From the NCBI RefSeq assembly GCF_020524885.1, contig NZ_JAIVKJ010000001.1, positions 248,001 to 312,000 of the forward strand: a stretch of DNA of 64,000 nt, in the 5' to 3' direction. The position numbers and the translations under genes are program-made. Source of the stretch: Microbulbifer elongatus. Its GTDB lineage: Bacteria > Pseudomonadota > Gammaproteobacteria > Pseudomonadales > Cellvibrionaceae. Positions within the stretch are counted from its first letter, which is position 1; each line of letters begins with the position of its first letter. Of this stretch, positions 9,562 to 19,336 are shown piece after piece. The notes under the pieces were generated by a model. It saw only the letters and a list, made by a program, of their open reading frames with translations, had not been told where the DNA came from and did no database searches.

Positions 9562-12500
9562 ATGCCAAAACGCACAGACATTAAAAGCATTCTGATCATC
9601 GGCGCAGGCCCCATCGTCATCGGTCAGGCCTGTGAATTTGACTACTCCGGCGCGCAGGCCTGTAAGGCCCTGCGGGAAGAGGGGTTCCGGGTGATCCTGG
9701 TGAACTCCAACCCGGCCACCATCATGACCGACCCGGCCATGGCGGATGCCACTTATATCGAGCCGGTCGAGTGGAAAACCGTAGCCAAGATCATCGAGAA
9801 AGAGCGCCCGGACGCCATCCTGCCCACCATGGGCGGCCAGACCGCACTCAACTGTGCGCTGGCACTGGACAAGCACGGCGTGCTGGAGAAATTCGGCTGT
9901 GAGCTGATTGGTGCGGACAAGAACGCAATTGAGAAAGCGGAAGACCGCGATCTGTTCGACAAGGCGATGAAGGCCATCGGCCTGGAAACCCCGCGCGCCA
10001 AGATCGTTCACTCCATGGAGGAAGCGAAAAAGGTCCCGGAAGAGTTCGGCTTCCCGGTGATCATTCGTCCGTCCTTCACCATGGGTGGCTCCGGTGGCGG
10101 TGTGGCCTACAACTGGCCGGAGTTCGAAGAAATCTGCAAGCGCGGCCTCGACCTGTCGCCTACCAACGAGCTGCTGATCGACGAATCCCTGCTCGGCTGG
10201 AAAGAGTACGAGATGGAAGTTGTGCGTGACAAAAACGACAACTGCATCATCGTCTGTGCCATCGAAAACTTCGACCCGATGGGGGTACACACCGGTGACT
10301 CCATCACCGTGGCCCCGGCGCAAACCCTCACCGACAAGGAATACCAGCTGATGCGTAATGCATCCATCGCGGTATTGCGCGAGATCGGTGTGGAAACCGG
10401 TGGCTCCAACGTGCAGTTCGGTATGGATCCCAAGACCGGCCGCATGGTGGTGATCGAGATGAACCCGCGGGTGTCCCGCTCCTCCGCACTGGCCTCCAAG
10501 GCCACTGGCTTCCCGATTGCCAAGGTCGCGGCCAAGCTGGCGGTGGGCTACACCCTGGATGAACTGCAGAACGACATCACTGGTGGTGCTACCCCTGCGT
10601 CCTTCGAGCCGTCCATCGATTACGTGGTTACCAAAATTCCGCGCTTTACCTTCGAGAAGTTCGGTGAAGCCGACGCGCGCCTGACTACCCAGATGAAATC
10701 CGTGGGTGAAGTCATGGCCATCGGTCGTAATTTCCAAGAGTCCCTGCAGAAAGCCCTGCGCGGCCTGGAAGTGGGCTCTTTCGGTTTCGAGCCGAAACTG
10801 GACCCGGCGGAAGTGGGCTCTGTAGAGCGTCTGCGCCGCGAGCTGTCCGTGGCCGGCGCCGACCGTATTTGGTATGTGGGCGATGCTTTCCGGATGGGTA
10901 TGAGTATCGACGAGGTCTACGAACTCTCCGGCATCGACCCCTGGTTCCTGGTTCAGATCAAGGAGCTGATGGATATCGAAGAGCCACTGAAGTCCATGCC
11001 TACCTCGGCATTGACCGCAGAGACCATGCGCTACCTCAAGCGCAAAGGCTTCTCCGACAAGCGCCTGGCGGACCTGCTGGGCGTGAGCCAGAAGACCGTG
11101 CGTGAATTCCGCCACAAAATGGGTGTCTTCCCCGCTTACAAGCGTGTGGATACCTGTGCGGCGGAATTTGCCACCAGCACCGCCTACATGTATTCGACCT
11201 ACGATGAAGAGTGCGAGGCGGAGCCTACGGACAAGAAAAAGATCATGGTGCTCGGCGGTGGTCCCAACCGGATCGGCCAGGGTATCGAGTTCGATTATTG
11301 CTGCGTACATGCGGCGCTGGCGATGCGCGAAGACGGTTACGAGACCATCATGGTCAACTGTAACCCGGAGACCGTATCCACTGACTACGACACTTCTGAT
11401 CGCCTCTACTTCGAGCCGGTCACTTTGGAAGATGTATTGGAAATCGTGCGCAAGGAAAAGCCGGTGGGCGTAATCGTCCAGTTTGGCGGCCAGACCCCGC
11501 TGAACCTGGCGCGTTTCCTCGCCGCCGAAGGTGTACCGATCATCGGTACTACCCCTGAGCAGATCGACCGTGCGGAAGATCGCGAGCGCTTCCAGCAGAT
11601 GATCATGCGTCTGGGCCTCAAGCAGCCACAGAACGCCATCGTCCGCTCCGAGTACGAAGCCATTCAGAAGGCAAAGGAAGTGGGCTACCCGCTGGTGGTG
11701 CGCCCGTCCTATGTACTGGGTGGCCGCGCCATGGAGATTGTCTACAAGGAAGACGAACTCAAGACTTATATGAAGGAAGCGGTAGAGGTTTCCGACGAGG
11801 CACCTGTACTGCTGGACCACTTCCTGCACTCCGCCATCGAGGTAGATATCGATGCGGTGTCCGATGGCCAGGATGTGGTGATCGGCGCGATCATGCAGCA
11901 CATCGAGCAGTGTGGTGTGCACTCCGGTGACTCCGCGTGCTCCCTGCCACCCTACAGCCTGCCCGCGGACGTGCAGGACAAGATGCGTGAGGAGGTCAAG
12001 GCGATGGCCCGCGAGCTGGGTGTTGTTGGCCTGATGAATACGCAGCTGGCGTACCAGGACGGCGAGATCTATGTGATCGAGGTGAACCCGCGCGCGTCCC
12101 GCACCGTGCCGTTTGTTTCCAAGTGCATCGGCACCTCACTGGCGAAAATTGCCGCGCGCTGTCAGGCTGGTATCAGCCTGAAAGATCAGGGTTTCACAAC
12201 CGAGATTGTGCCGGATTACTACTCCGTCAAGGAGTCGGTATTCCCGTTCAACAAGTTCCCGAAGGTCGACCCGATCCTCGGCCCGGAAATGAAATCCACT
12301 GGCGAGGTGATGGGTGTAGGCGAGAGCTTTGCCGAAGCCTTCGACAAGGGGCTGATCGGCGCCGGCGACGCACTGCCGGAATCCGGCAAGGTGTTCATCT
12401 CCGTGCGCGATGTGGACAAGCCTGGTGTGGTAGACGTGGCGCGTGAACTGTCGAGCCTCGGTTTTGACCTGGTCGCGACACGCGGCACCGCCAAGGTCTT

Positions 12501-12792
12501 GCAAGAAGCGGATATTACCGTTACAACGGTAAACAAGATGAGCGAAGGTCGTCCGCATATCGTCGATATGATTAAAAACGACGAGATTGCACTGGTGGTC
12601 AACACCACCGAAGGGCGTCAGGCCATTCGCGACTCTGCGGATATTCGCCGCAGCGCAGAAAACCATCAGGTTTGCTACACCACTACCCTGGCGGCAGCTC
12701 GCGCTATGGCCATGGCCATGCAAATTGCCGAGCCGCACAAGGTGCGTAGCCTGCAGGAACTGCACCAGCGGGTAGTGCGTTTGCAGGGCTGA
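9562..12792 (+). CDS. carB: Carbamoyl-phosphate synthase large subunit
   Basis: Catalyses the ATP-dependent steps of carbamoyl phosphate synthesis. The 1076-residue protein (E. coli 1073) shows the duplicated ATP-grasp architecture. The first half has [17 protein letters not shown] and [12 protein letters not shown]. The second half has [16 protein letters not shown] and [11 protein letters not shown], with an oligomerisation segment between. An MGS-like allosteric domain is C-terminal (about 940 onward), the site of UMP/ornithine regulation in E. coli. ATG start at 9562 with GGAAGAA upstream. A terminator follows before greA. Very long antisense open frames over this gene are compositional shadows. 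Confidence 0.98.
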   Translation: MPKRTDIKSILIIGAGPIVIGQACEFDYSGAQACKALREEGFRVILVNSNPATIMTDPAMADATYIEPVEWKTVAKIIEKERPDAILPTMGGQTALNCALALDKHGVLEKFGCELIGADKNAIEKAEDRDLFDKAMKAIGLETPRAKIVHSMEEAKKVPEEFGFPVIIRPSFTMGGSGGGVAYNWPEFEEICKRGLDLSPTNELLIDESLLGWKEYEMEVVRDKNDNCIIVCAIENFDPMGVHTGDSITVAPAQTLTDKEYQLMRNASIAVLREIGVETGGSNVQFGMDPKTGRMVVIEMNPRVSRSSALASKATGFPIAKVAAKLAVGYTLDELQNDITGGATPASFEPSIDYVVTKIPRFTFEKFGEADARLTTQMKSVGEVMAIGRNFQESLQKALRGLEVGSFGFEPKLDPAEVGSVERLRRELSVAGADRIWYVGDAFRMGMSIDEVYELSGIDPWFLVQIKELMDIEEPLKSMPTSALTAETMRYLKRKGFSDKRLADLLGVSQKTVREFRHKMGVFPAYKRVDTCAAEFATSTAYMYSTYDEECEAEPTDKKKIMVLGGGPNRIGQGIEFDYCCVHAALAMREDGYETIMVNCNPETVSTDYDTSDRLYFEPVTLEDVLEIVRKEKPVGVIVQFGGQTPLNLARFLAAEGVPIIGTTPEQIDRAEDRERFQQMIMRLGLKQPQNAIVRSEYEAIQKAKEVGYPLVVRPSYVLGGRAMEIVYKEDELKTYMKEAVEVSDEAPVLLDHFLHSAIEVDIDAVSDGQDVVIGAIMQHIEQCGVHSGDSACSLPPYSLPADVQDKMREEVKAMARELGVVGLMNTQLAYQDGEIYVIEVNPRASRTVPFVSKCIGTSLAKIAARCQAGISLKDQGFTTEIVPDYYSVKESVFPFNKFPKVDPILGPEMKSTGEVMGVGESFAEAFDKGLIGAGDALPESGKVFISVRDVDKPGVVDVARELSSLGFDLVATRGTAKVLQEADITVTTVNKMSEGRPHIVDMIKNDEIALVVNTTEGRQAIRDSADIRRSAENHQVCYTTTLAAARAMAMAMQIAEPHKVRSLQELHQRVVRLQG

Positions 12793-12833
12793 CAGCGCGC
12801 TTATTCCGGCGGCCCTCCGGGGCCGCTACCCCG

Positions 12834-12862
12834 AAAGCTCCGCCGTCTGGTGGAGCTTTTTC
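12834..12862 (+). terminator. Rho-independent terminator after carB
   Basis: Stem AAAGCTCC (12834-12841) pairs with GGAGCTTT (12852-12859), followed by TTTTCG. It lies 42 bp after the carB stop, separating carAB from greA. Confidence 0.75.
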
Positions 12863-12926
12863 GTTAGGGAAATACCGTAAATAACATCGCCTTTGAAGGT
12901 GAAAAATAGAAATTCTGGAGGTTCCC

Positions 12927-13403
12927 GTGAACCGAGTACCTATGACTGTAGAGGGTGCCGAAGCCCTGCGTACAGAACTTGAAGACCTGAAAAAAGTACA
13001 GCGCCCGGCAGTAGTTCAGGCCATTGCCGAGGCACGAGAGCACGGCGACCTGAAAGAAAATGCCGAATACCACGCCGCCCGTGAAAAGCAGGGTTTTATC
13101 GAAGGACGAATTCAGGATATCGAAGGCAAGCTGTCTCTCGCCCAGGTCATCGATGTAAAAGCCATCGAGCCTTCCGGCAAAGTAATTTTTGGCACCACAG
13201 TGACCATCATCCACATGGAAAACGACTCGGAAGTGACCTACAAAATCGTGGGTGACGATGAGGCGGATGTGAAACAGAAAAAGATCTCTGTGAATTCCCC
13301 CATTGCTCGTGCACTGATCGGCAAAGAAGAGGGCGATATTGTGGTGGTGAATACTCCCTCCGGTTCGGTAGAGTACGAGATTGATACCGTTGAGCATCTG
13401 TAA
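12927..13403 (+). CDS. greA: Transcription elongation factor GreA
   Basis: Rescues backtracked RNA polymerase by stimulating transcript cleavage. The 158 residues are the exact usual length: an N-terminal coiled coil (about 1-75) with the acidic tip ([18 protein letters not shown], in parts GDLKENAEY and AAREKQ) and a C-terminal FKBP-like domain ([18 protein letters not shown], in parts [10 protein letters not shown] and GSVEYEI). The start is GTG at 12927 with CTGGAGG five bases upstream, and MNRVPMT matches the E. coli N-terminus pattern. The next gene in E. coli and Pseudomonas would be yhbY; here a bidirectional terminator and the curli locus follow. Confidence 0.97.
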   Translation: MNRVPMTVEGAEALRTELEDLKKVQRPAVVQAIAEAREHGDLKENAEYHAAREKQGFIEGRIQDIEGKLSLAQVIDVKAIEPSGKVIFGTTVTIIHMENDSEVTYKIVGDDEADVKQKKISVNSPIARALIGKEEGDIVVVNTPSGSVEYEIDTVEHL

Positions 13404-13424
13404 AAAGATCTTGATTGAGTAACG

Positions 13425-13453
13425 AAAAAGGGCGGCCATTGGCCGCCCTTTTT
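13425..13453. terminator. Bidirectional terminator between greA and the curlin genes
   Basis: A perfect 13-bp inverted repeat (13425-13437 / 13441-13453, core GGGCGGCC) has an ATT loop and A5/T5 outer ends. It serves greA on the plus strand and the last curlin gene on the minus strand. Confidence 0.9.
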
Positions 13454-13473
13454 GTTTCTGGCAAGTAAACAAC

Positions 13474-14352
13474 CTACTGTAAAACAGTTGCCTGGTTGCC
13501 AATCCCGATCTGGGTCACGATGGCTGTTTCGTTCAAACCACTCTGAACCACGTTCGCATTGTTCAGGCCGCCAATCTGGGTGACCACGGCTGTATGACCG
13601 CCAAAGCCAAGCTGTAACACATTGGCATTGTTCAGGAAGCCGTCCTGCGAAATGGATGCCGCATTAAACCATCCAGTCTGGGTAATGAGCGCGTCATTAC
13701 CAAAACCACTCTGATTGATATCTGCGGTATTGAAAAAGCCGGTTTGTACAATGCCGGCATCGTTAGCCACGCCGGACTGGGTAATACTTGCCGTATGGCC
13801 AACACCGCCCTGAAGGATGCCCGCATCGTTTCCTATCCCGTCCTGGAATATATATGCCTGCGAGCCGGCACTGAAAAACTGGCCGATATAGGCGTTGTGC
13901 ACCAGCCCGGTCTGCTCGATGACCGCAACATTGTCGGTGCCTGCCACCTGGTCAATTCGCGCATCGTTATTCAAGCCCTGTTGAACCACAATCGCGGTGC
14001 TGTTGGCTGAGCCCAGCTGAAAGGTGGATGCGGTATTCGCAAACCCTTGCTGCTGTACATTGCTTACATTGTTTGATCCTCCGGACTGCAATGCGTAAGC
14101 GTCATTGAATCCACCGTTCTGTGTCTGAAAGATTGCGCTGTCAGTTTCGGCAACCTGTGTGGCATATGCCTGGTTGAAAAAACCAGACTGTGTCTGCTGG
14201 ATCAGGTTACCCACAGCGCCGGCGTCGGTCTGGTCAACACTTGCCGTATTTCCCACCCCGGTTTGGGTGAGAATTGCTGTATTTTGGTCGGCCAGAGCGA
14301 ATCCGCTTATGGCGAATAGCACTGAGGCGCTGACATGAGCTAGGTACTTCAC
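13474..14352 (-). CDS. Curlin-repeat amyloid subunit, 12 repeats (CsgA-like)
   Basis: A 292-residue secreted protein with a signal peptide (about 1-21, cleavage after GFALA). It is followed by about 12 curlin repeats of 22-24 residues of the form x-A-x-I-x-Q-x-G-x-x-N-x-A-x-ϕ-x-Q. Examples are TASITQSGVANDAGIVQ and AASISQDGFLNNANVLQ. The protein ends on a repeat (ATVLQ) with no tail. E. coli CsgA has five repeats in 151 residues, so this is more than twice as long. It is the last of four curlin genes, all leftward, and probably a structural fibre subunit exported through CsgG. Which paralogue is the major subunit cannot be told from sequence. Confidence 0.88.
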   Translation of the reverse strand: MKYLAHVSASVLFAISGFALADQNTAILTQTGVGNTASVDQTDAGAVGNLIQQTQSGFFNQAYATQVAETDSAIFQTQNGGFNDAYALQSGGSNNVSNVQQQGFANTASTFQLGSANSTAIVVQQGLNNDARIDQVAGTDNVAVIEQTGLVHNAYIGQFFSAGSQAYIFQDGIGNDAGILQGGVGHTASITQSGVANDAGIVQTGFFNTADINQSGFGNDALITQTGWFNAASISQDGFLNNANVLQLGFGGHTAVVTQIGGLNNANVVQSGLNETAIVTQIGIGNQATVLQ

Positions 14353-14432
14353 ATGAACTCCTTCACTTCGAACTACGAAAGGAATTTTCTGTATTAGCTG
14401 GAGTGGTTTGTGGTGGAGAAGAGTTAAACAAC

Positions 14433-14455
14433 GAGCGGCTGAATAAGCCGCTCGC
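14433..14455 (-). terminator. Hairpin between the two long curlin genes
   Basis: A perfect 9-bp stem CGAGCGGCT / AGCCGCTCG has a 5-base loop and is followed on the minus strand by TTGTTTAA. It is probably a partial terminator or mRNA-stabilising hairpin that lowers expression of the last curlin gene relative to the one before it. Confidence 0.5.
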
Positions 14456-14477
14456 CGTATTCACAGCCGCTGCGGGA

Positions 14478-15353
14478 TTACTGCAGAATCAAGCCGTTGT
14501 TGCCAAAGCCAATTTGCAGGGAAGTAGCGGTGTCACCGAGGCCAACCTGACCAACCAGAACGTTGTTGAAACCACCCAGCTGAGTAGTAGAGGCCGTCAG
14601 GCCAATACCAACCTGACCGATGTAGCTGTCGTTCAGGAAGCCGAACTGTGCAGTGCTGCCTGAGTTACCCAGACCCAATTGAGATACGTCTGCTTCGTTC
14701 GCCAGGCCAACTTGCAGGATATCGGCCTCGTTGAACAGACCGATCTGACGGGTGTCTGCATCGTTACCAAGACCTACCTGGGTCATGCTGGAAGACTGCA
14801 GAATGCCAGACTGGAAAGAGTCTGCGTTGTTCGCGATACCCAGCTGATTGATGGTTGAAGAGTTCCCCAGGCTCAGCACCTGAACCGCAGACGCGGTGTT
14901 GGCAATACCAACCTGAGTGATGGATGCTGAACTCAGCAGGCTCACCGCTTGCAGAACGGAAGCGCCGTTAAAGAAGCCCACCTGGGTAATGGATGCAGAA
15001 GAGAGGCCGGAGGCCACCTGAGTGGTGGCAGCACCGTTCACCGCACCAACTTGCAGGATGGCGGCATTGTTAGCAATACCACCGGCTTGCAGGGAGAAGG
15101 CTCCGTTTGCTGCACCCAGCTGAGTCTGGGTAATCAGGCTGCCGGTTTCTCCAGCCTGCACGGCAGCAGCACCATTGAAAAAGCCTCCTTGGAACTGGTT
15201 GATGGTGTTGTTGTTGGTGGTTGGGCCTTGCTGATTTGCGAGGGCGCCATTACCAACACCGACTTGAGTGAGGTTGGCGGTGTTGTTCGCGGCGAAGGCG
15301 GAACCGCTGGCGGCTAGAAGGATTGCAGCGGCAATGGGGGTAAACGTCTTCAT
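14478..15353 (-). CDS. csgA: Curlin-repeat amyloid subunit, 12 repeats (CsgA-like)
   Basis: A 291-residue secreted protein with signal peptide MKTFTPIAAAILLAASGSAFA, then about 12 curlin repeats, e.g. SASITQVGFFNGASVLQ, EADILQVGLANEADVSQ and TASTTQLGGFNNVLVGQ. Start ATG at 15353, preceded by AAAGGAG; an upstream in-frame ATG adds 43 non-signal residues and is rejected. The repeats are Gln/Asn/Gly rich and poor in charge. It has its own 559-bp upstream region, unlike the other curlin genes, which makes it the best candidate for the separately expressed major fibre subunit; the symbol is given on that basis. Length and repeat number match the next gene, suggesting tandem duplication. Confidence 0.85.
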   Translation of the reverse strand: MKTFTPIAAAILLAASGSAFAANNTANLTQVGVGNGALANQQGPTTNNNTINQFQGGFFNGAAAVQAGETGSLITQTQLGAANGAFSLQAGGIANNAAILQVGAVNGAATTQVASGLSSASITQVGFFNGASVLQAVSLLSSASITQVGIANTASAVQVLSLGNSSTINQLGIANNADSFQSGILQSSSMTQVGLGNDADTRQIGLFNEADILQVGLANEADVSQLGLGNSGSTAQFGFLNDSYIGQVGIGLTASTTQLGGFNNVLVGQVGLGDTATSLQIGFGNNGLILQ

Positions 15354-15912
15354 GAGTTGCTCCTTTACTTCGGACGTTAAGTACAACCAGCCCCGGGGGT
15401 GCTGATTATCTATGGCACAGACAAATAAGCGCCATATTCTTTGGGTCTCAGTCGCGCGGCAGCGGGTATCGATCAATCCCACTGCACACTCTATGTTGTC
15501 ACCCGGATTCCTCAGTTCTTCCGGAGCACTCCTTACCTGGCTACCACGTGCCCTATCTAATGGAGCGATCTGGCAGAAGCTTTGATGGTAGTGAAGTTGC
15601 CCCGAAACGACTCTCGTCGCGAGAGTTAAAAATGATCGGGTGGGTTAAATTTTGATCATCTTGCTATTGAGTTTTGTAGTTGGGACGGCGTGGCGCTATA
15701 GGAGGGAAGTGGTGAAAAACTAGGAAGAAAGTATATTTTTTGATCAATTTGTGGTCTGGAAAGTCTGGTTTCATAACCAATTGGGGGGAATTTGGCGGGC
15801 AAAACCTCTTTTTGGGCGACAGGTGCTCGGCCTCCCGGCACAGAATAAAAGCTGGCGAATGTGGAGAAGAAGGTGGCGGTGAGAGGGTGGCGCTGAAAGG
15901 AAACGAGCGGCA
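15354..15912. other. 559-bp non-coding region upstream of the major curlin gene
   Basis: No credible gene: the 85-residue open frame at 15656-15913 lacks any family resemblance and starts inside the neighbouring curlin gene. It contains a 7-bp hairpin ACTCTCG-TCG-CGAGAGT at 15610-15626 without a T-run. By position it should hold the promoter of the curlin gene starting at 15353; I could not identify a convincing -35/-10 pair. Confidence 0.5.
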
Positions 15913-16845
15913 CTAATGGGTAAGTGATACCGAGTTGCCGACGCCAAATTGACTAACGGTGGCACTGGAAGAAATACCCGCCTGTGAGATGGCGGTCGCA
16001 TTGAAAGTACCAACCTGGCTCACCACAGACTGGTGATTGCCACCCAAGCCAAAAGTGCCAGTTTGGCTAACCACCACTTGGTTAAAGTTACCGTTTTGGC
16101 TGGTGCTGACCTGATTGTAATCATCTGCCTGTAACAGAGAGGCCTGATTGGCCAAACCATTTTGTAACAGATCTGCTTCTTGAAGCGCGCCGGATTGCTG
16201 TGTCGCGCCACGATTAAATGCACCTTCCTGGACGGTGGCAGAGAAGTGATCCACACCATTTTGTGACACCGTTGCGCTGTTGTCGTTACCTTGTTGCTCG
16301 GTGTAGCTCTTGGTATAGAAACCTGCGGTCTGCGTGGTAGTGGCAATGTTGGCAATACCTGACTGAATAATACGGATATCGTTAAAATTGCCGTTTAACT
16401 GCGAGCTACTCGATTCATTGCCAAAGCCGACCTGGTAGGTCTGGCTATGGTTATCGTAGGTCACCGACTGCAAACTGGTCGCGCTGTTCTCTACACCAAT
16501 CTGCGTACTGCGTACGCTATTATCACCGCCGTACTGTTGCTGCACCTGCGCGCTATTGAATGCGCCGTTTTGCTGCTGGTGAATTTCACTGCCCGCTTCC
16601 TGCTTCTGGGTTCCCTCAGCGGTATTCTGTACTCCTTCCTGCTCCTGCTCGAAGGTGTTGTTTATCGTGTTGAAAAACTGCTGTTGAGACACCGCAAAAT
16701 TATCCAGGCCTTCCTGGTACTGATACACCGTGTTTTGTTCTGCGGCGACCTGCTCGGGAATAACGATTGCCAAAAGGCACAGGGCGCAACCTATATGGCG
16801 TATGGCAGTTGCCGCTGACGTTTCAACCTGCTCAATATGTAGCAT
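15913..16845 (-). CDS. Curlin-repeat secreted protein (degenerate repeats)
   Basis: A 310-residue protein with an N-terminal hydrophobic export segment (about 18-36, GCALCLLAIVIPEQVAA), followed by about 11 divergent curlin repeats. Examples are NVSQNGV-type units such as SATVSQNGVDHFSATVQ, EADLLQNGLANQASLLQ and TAISQAGISSSATVSQ. The first repeats are unusually rich in Gln/Glu (QQQFFNTINNTFEQEQEG, in part). Start ATG at 16845 with GAGG upstream; a TTG four codons earlier is possible. It lies 8 bp after the csgB-like gene, so they are translationally linked. The role could be a minor subunit or linker; not assignable from sequence. Confidence 0.82.
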   Translation of the reverse strand: MLHIEQVETSAATAIRHIGCALCLLAIVIPEQVAAEQNTVYQYQEGLDNFAVSQQQFFNTINNTFEQEQEGVQNTAEGTQKQEAGSEIHQQQNGAFNSAQVQQQYGGDNSVRSTQIGVENSATSLQSVTYDNHSQTYQVGFGNESSSSQLNGNFNDIRIIQSGIANIATTTQTAGFYTKSYTEQQGNDNSATVSQNGVDHFSATVQEGAFNRGATQQSGALQEADLLQNGLANQASLLQADDYNQVSTSQNGNFNQVVVSQTGTFGLGGNHQSVVSQVGTFNATAISQAGISSSATVSQFGVGNSVSLTH

Positions 16846-16853
16846 TACTAACC

Positions 16854-17411
16854 TCAATCGTACTGGTTGATAGTGGTCGTCATGGATACGCCGGTCTGTG
16901 TCACCGCTGTGCTTAGTCCATTGCCGCGCTGGTTGATCGTGACACTGTGGTACAGCCCGACTTGCTCAACGGATGCTGAATTGCGCACGCCATATTGGGT
17001 GATCCCCGCCTGGTGCGCGTACCCCACCTGTTCCAGCAGAATTATATTCTCGTAGCCCGCCTGGATCAGCGCGGCAATATTGCCTTCTCCGGACTGCGTG
17101 GTAACGATACTGTTACCGTCGCCGGCTTGGGCACTGATTAGCAGGTTTTTAAATCCAACCTGCTGCACGGAGAGAAAATTGACGGTACCGGACTGCTCAG
17201 CTGAAACATGGTTGAAGTTTCCCATCTGGTACACATTGGCAATGTTAGCCACCGAATAGCCGAAATTAGACAGCTCCAGTTCGCTGGCGCCGGACAGCTC
17301 AATGATGCCTCCATCAATCTCCTGAGCCATCGCGGAGGCAGTTACAACCATTGTGATCAGGGGCGCAATAGATAGAAATGCACATCCGATTCTGGTGGGC
17401 CTGGGAAGCAT
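16854..17411 (-). CDS. csgB: Curlin minor subunit/nucleator-like protein (CsgB-like)
   Basis: A 185-residue secreted protein with a signal peptide ending SAMAQ (about residue 29). A short segment ELELSNFGYSVANIANVYQ resembles the N-terminal part of CsgB (ELSKSSFNQA...). About six curlin repeats follow, e.g. VTTQSGEGNIAALIQAG and ASVEQVGLYHSVTINQRG. It is the shortest of the four curlin proteins and comes directly after csgG and before the other three, a position that suits the nucleator that templates CsgA polymerisation at the outer membrane. The CsgB call rests on size, position and N-terminal similarity and is less certain than the curlin fold itself. Confidence 0.72.
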   Translation of the reverse strand: MLPRPTRIGCAFLSIAPLITMVVTASAMAQEIDGGIIELSGASELELSNFGYSVANIANVYQMGNFNHVSAEQSGTVNFLSVQQVGFKNLLISAQAGDGNSIVTTQSGEGNIAALIQAGYENIILLEQVGYAHQAGITQYGVRNSASVEQVGLYHSVTINQRGNGLSTAVTQTGVSMTTTINQYD

Positions 17412-17482
17412 ACTTGGTTTCTCTTGGCGTCAATTATGGGTATTTTGAATAATTCTGGCGTTATCTGATCCGCTGGGCCCTG

Positions 17483-18346
17483 CTACAGAATGGCCGTATT
17501 TTCATTCAGGTAATATTGCAGCACCGGGTTGCTGATTTCGTCGGGATTGTCCAGTGCCCAGGAATTGGCAACGATCCCCTGGCTTATCAGGTGGATAACG
17601 GCGGATTCCATTGCAGATAGCATGGCGAGCTGGGCGGGTTCGTTGGTGGTGGTACCGAGTTCAATTTCCAGCAGTCTTTTGAATTTCACATAGCGAAACA
17701 CATCGGCGCTAATCGCTTTTGAATAAACCGTTTTAGACGTAAGTACCGAGTGCAAAACACGCCCGGAGCGAATGTCGACTGCCCGCAGGTTAACGGTGAT
17801 CTGGTCAACGCGGTACTGCTCGTCAGCACCGATACCAAAGTAGCGCGCTCCCGCACCGCCAGTGCGGATGTTGGTGTCATAGGCAACAATACCGCCTTCA
17901 ATAAGAATGTTTGCGGCGACCAATGACGGTAACATCGGGTTGTTTTCAGGCGCATTGGGCTTCGCCAATGCCGCGCGCACAATCTTCCGTTCGGTTAACA
18001 GGTTTTGTAGCCCCTCGCGCTCCAGTGGAATAAACCAACCGGATTCATTTAGGACATTCATCAGCATCGAGGCGGCACCCTGGGTGACGGCCGTGGAAAA
18101 GCTGCTCGAGGGGGCGGGCTTGTACTGCCCTGTCTGGTCGCGAAAGTTATATACCGCTGCCAGTATCTTGCCCTTTGGCTGGGGCAAATTCAGCAGGTCG
18201 CGGTACGTATTGTTTCGCGGTGTCAGCTTCGCGTCCTGCAGGCCTGGGCCAAACAGCGCGTCACCTGTCTCCTTGACCGCGGTACAGCCACTTATGGCAA
18301 GCATAAATGAAAGAGCGGCGACAAGTTTGGAACCTCTTGTAAACAT
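17483..18346 (-). CDS. csgG: Curli secretion channel lipoprotein CsgG
   Basis: Outer-membrane nonameric channel exporting curlin subunits. The 287-residue protein has a lipobox (MLAISGC, Cys about 21). It shares the CsgG pattern LPQPKGKILAAVYNFRDQTGQYKP, SSFSTAVTQGAASML, W-F-I-P-LEREGLQNLLTERKI and LVAANILIEGGIVAYDTN (each only in part). The ATG at 18346 has GGAGAC upstream; a GTG immediately before it is in frame. It lies in the order csgD-csgE-csgF-csgG on the minus strand, 124 bp after csgF and 71 bp before the csgB-like gene. Length is close to E. coli CsgG (277). Confidence 0.95.
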   Translation of the reverse strand: MFTRGSKLVAALSFMLAISGCTAVKETGDALFGPGLQDAKLTPRNNTYRDLLNLPQPKGKILAAVYNFRDQTGQYKPAPSSSFSTAVTQGAASMLMNVLNESGWFIPLEREGLQNLLTERKIVRAALAKPNAPENNPMLPSLVAANILIEGGIVAYDTNIRTGGAGARYFGIGADEQYRVDQITVNLRAVDIRSGRVLHSVLTSKTVYSKAISADVFRYVKFKRLLEIELGTTTNEPAQLAMLSAMESAVIHLISQGIVANSWALDNPDEISNPVLQYYLNENTAIL

Positions 18347-18470
18347 CACGCTAGTCTCCAGTATTATTCGCGATTATTCGGGATTGCGGATCAGTCCAGG
18401 GTACCTCTATAGGGATCTGATAGCTTTGTTTCCTCTGTTCTATTGGTACATCTTGGTCACAGGTAATTGA

Positions 18471-18890
18471 TCAGTTAGTTGGGTTGAGGCCGCTTACAAT
18501 AATTTCACTTTTGTCACCTGTAGACCGGTCCGTAATCAAGACGGTCAATACACCATCGTTATCGACTATCTGGACAATAAAGTCGTCGGTGATTAGTTCG
18601 CCGCTGTTGCCATCGCCCACATCGGTAAGTAGCTGGTTCAATAACCTTGTTTCCAGGGAGTCAGTAAACCGGTCCAGAGCGCTGGGCTGCTCATAGAGAT
18701 CTGCGGGATTGTTTGGATCCTCGTGATCATCCTGTGATTGCGCGTTCTGCAAAAGAAAACTGCCGTTTAAGGGATTGCCTCCAAAATTAGGGTTTGTAGG
18801 CTCGTAGATCAGCTGGGAGGCAAGCCCGCTGGAACTGGCGAACATCAGTATTGGTGTTACGGCCAGGGGGATTAGTCTATTTTTTTTCAT
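18471..18890 (-). CDS. csgF: Curli assembly factor CsgF
   Basis: A 139-residue secreted accessory that caps the CsgG channel and places the nucleator at the surface. It has a signal peptide ending SGLAS (about 25), then the CsgF hallmark LIYEPTNPNFGGNPLNGSFLL with the N-P-x-F-G-G-N-P core that inserts into CsgG, and a C-terminal domain with IVQIVDNDGVLTVLITD. Size equals E. coli CsgF (138). The ATG overlaps the csgE stop by one base (TGATG), showing translational coupling. Confidence 0.95.
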   Translation of the reverse strand: MKKNRLIPLAVTPILMFASSSGLASQLIYEPTNPNFGGNPLNGSFLLQNAQSQDDHEDPNNPADLYEQPSALDRFTDSLETRLLNQLLTDVGDGNSGELITDDFIVQIVDNDGVLTVLITDRSTGDKSEIIVSGLNPTN

Positions 18891-19336
18891 CAGAACTCAT
18901 CCTTTCCTAAATCGAAGTGATCGGTAAACGCTGCGCGGACCTTTTCCTGGAGAACCATTTCGTGGATCATTTTGCTTGCATCCTCCGCGAGCTCGCGGAT
19001 ATTGTTGGTACTGGGACTGATAAAGCGCCGAAATACCGTTTTGTTGTTGTAGGTTATCCAGATCAGGTTGCCCCAGCGCGCTGAGGGTCGTTCCAGAATG
19101 GTCAGGTTGTAATCGCTGTCCGGATAATTCAGGTTGCGGTACTCACTCATGAAACGGGCGAAATCATGTCCGGTCCGGGTGATTGTTTGGTCTACATTGA
19201 ACCCGCTGATTTCATCCTCAATACGTGCGCTGTTTTCTGCTGCTTGGGATTCCTCCAGCGTTCCGCTGTCATCCTGGGTATTACCGGCAGCGGGAGCGAG
19301 AAGAAATACAGTCAGAATCAGGGCGAGGGGTCTCAT
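18890..19336 (-). CDS. csgE: Curli assembly factor CsgE
   Basis: Periplasmic adaptor that delivers curlin to CsgG. The 148-residue protein has a signal sequence (about 1-20), then the CsgE pattern: GFNVDQTITRTGHDF, NLTILERPSARWGNLIWITYNNKTVFRRF (in part WGNLIWI and VFRRF) and C-terminal VRAAFTDHFDLGKDEF. E. coli CsgE is 129 residues with a similar pattern. The ATG overlaps the csgD stop as ATGA, so csgD, csgE and csgF are one transcript. Confidence 0.93.
   Translation of the reverse strand: MRPLALILTVFLLAPAAGNTQDDSGTLEESQAAENSARIEDEISGFNVDQTITRTGHDFARFMSEYRNLNYPDSDYNLTILERPSARWGNLIWITYNNKTVFRRFISPSTNNIRELAEDASKMIHEMVLQEKVRAAFTDHFDLGKDEF

Noticed and set aside
9505-11922. 805-codon open frame antisense to carB
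   Set aside because: carB is unmistakable on the other strand; the antisense frame is His/Val/Leu-rich with no domain pattern and reflects codon bias in GC-rich DNA.
15656-15913. 85-codon open frame in the gap upstream of the major curlin gene
   Set aside because: No recognisable motif, no ribosome-binding site, and it begins in the neighbouring curlin gene.
13474-16845. Regularly spaced repeats in the curlin genes as a possible CRISPR array
   Set aside because: The period of about 66-72 bp is coding (22-24 residues), the repeats are degenerate and encode the curlin Q-x-G-x-x-N pattern; no identical direct repeats or cas genes.
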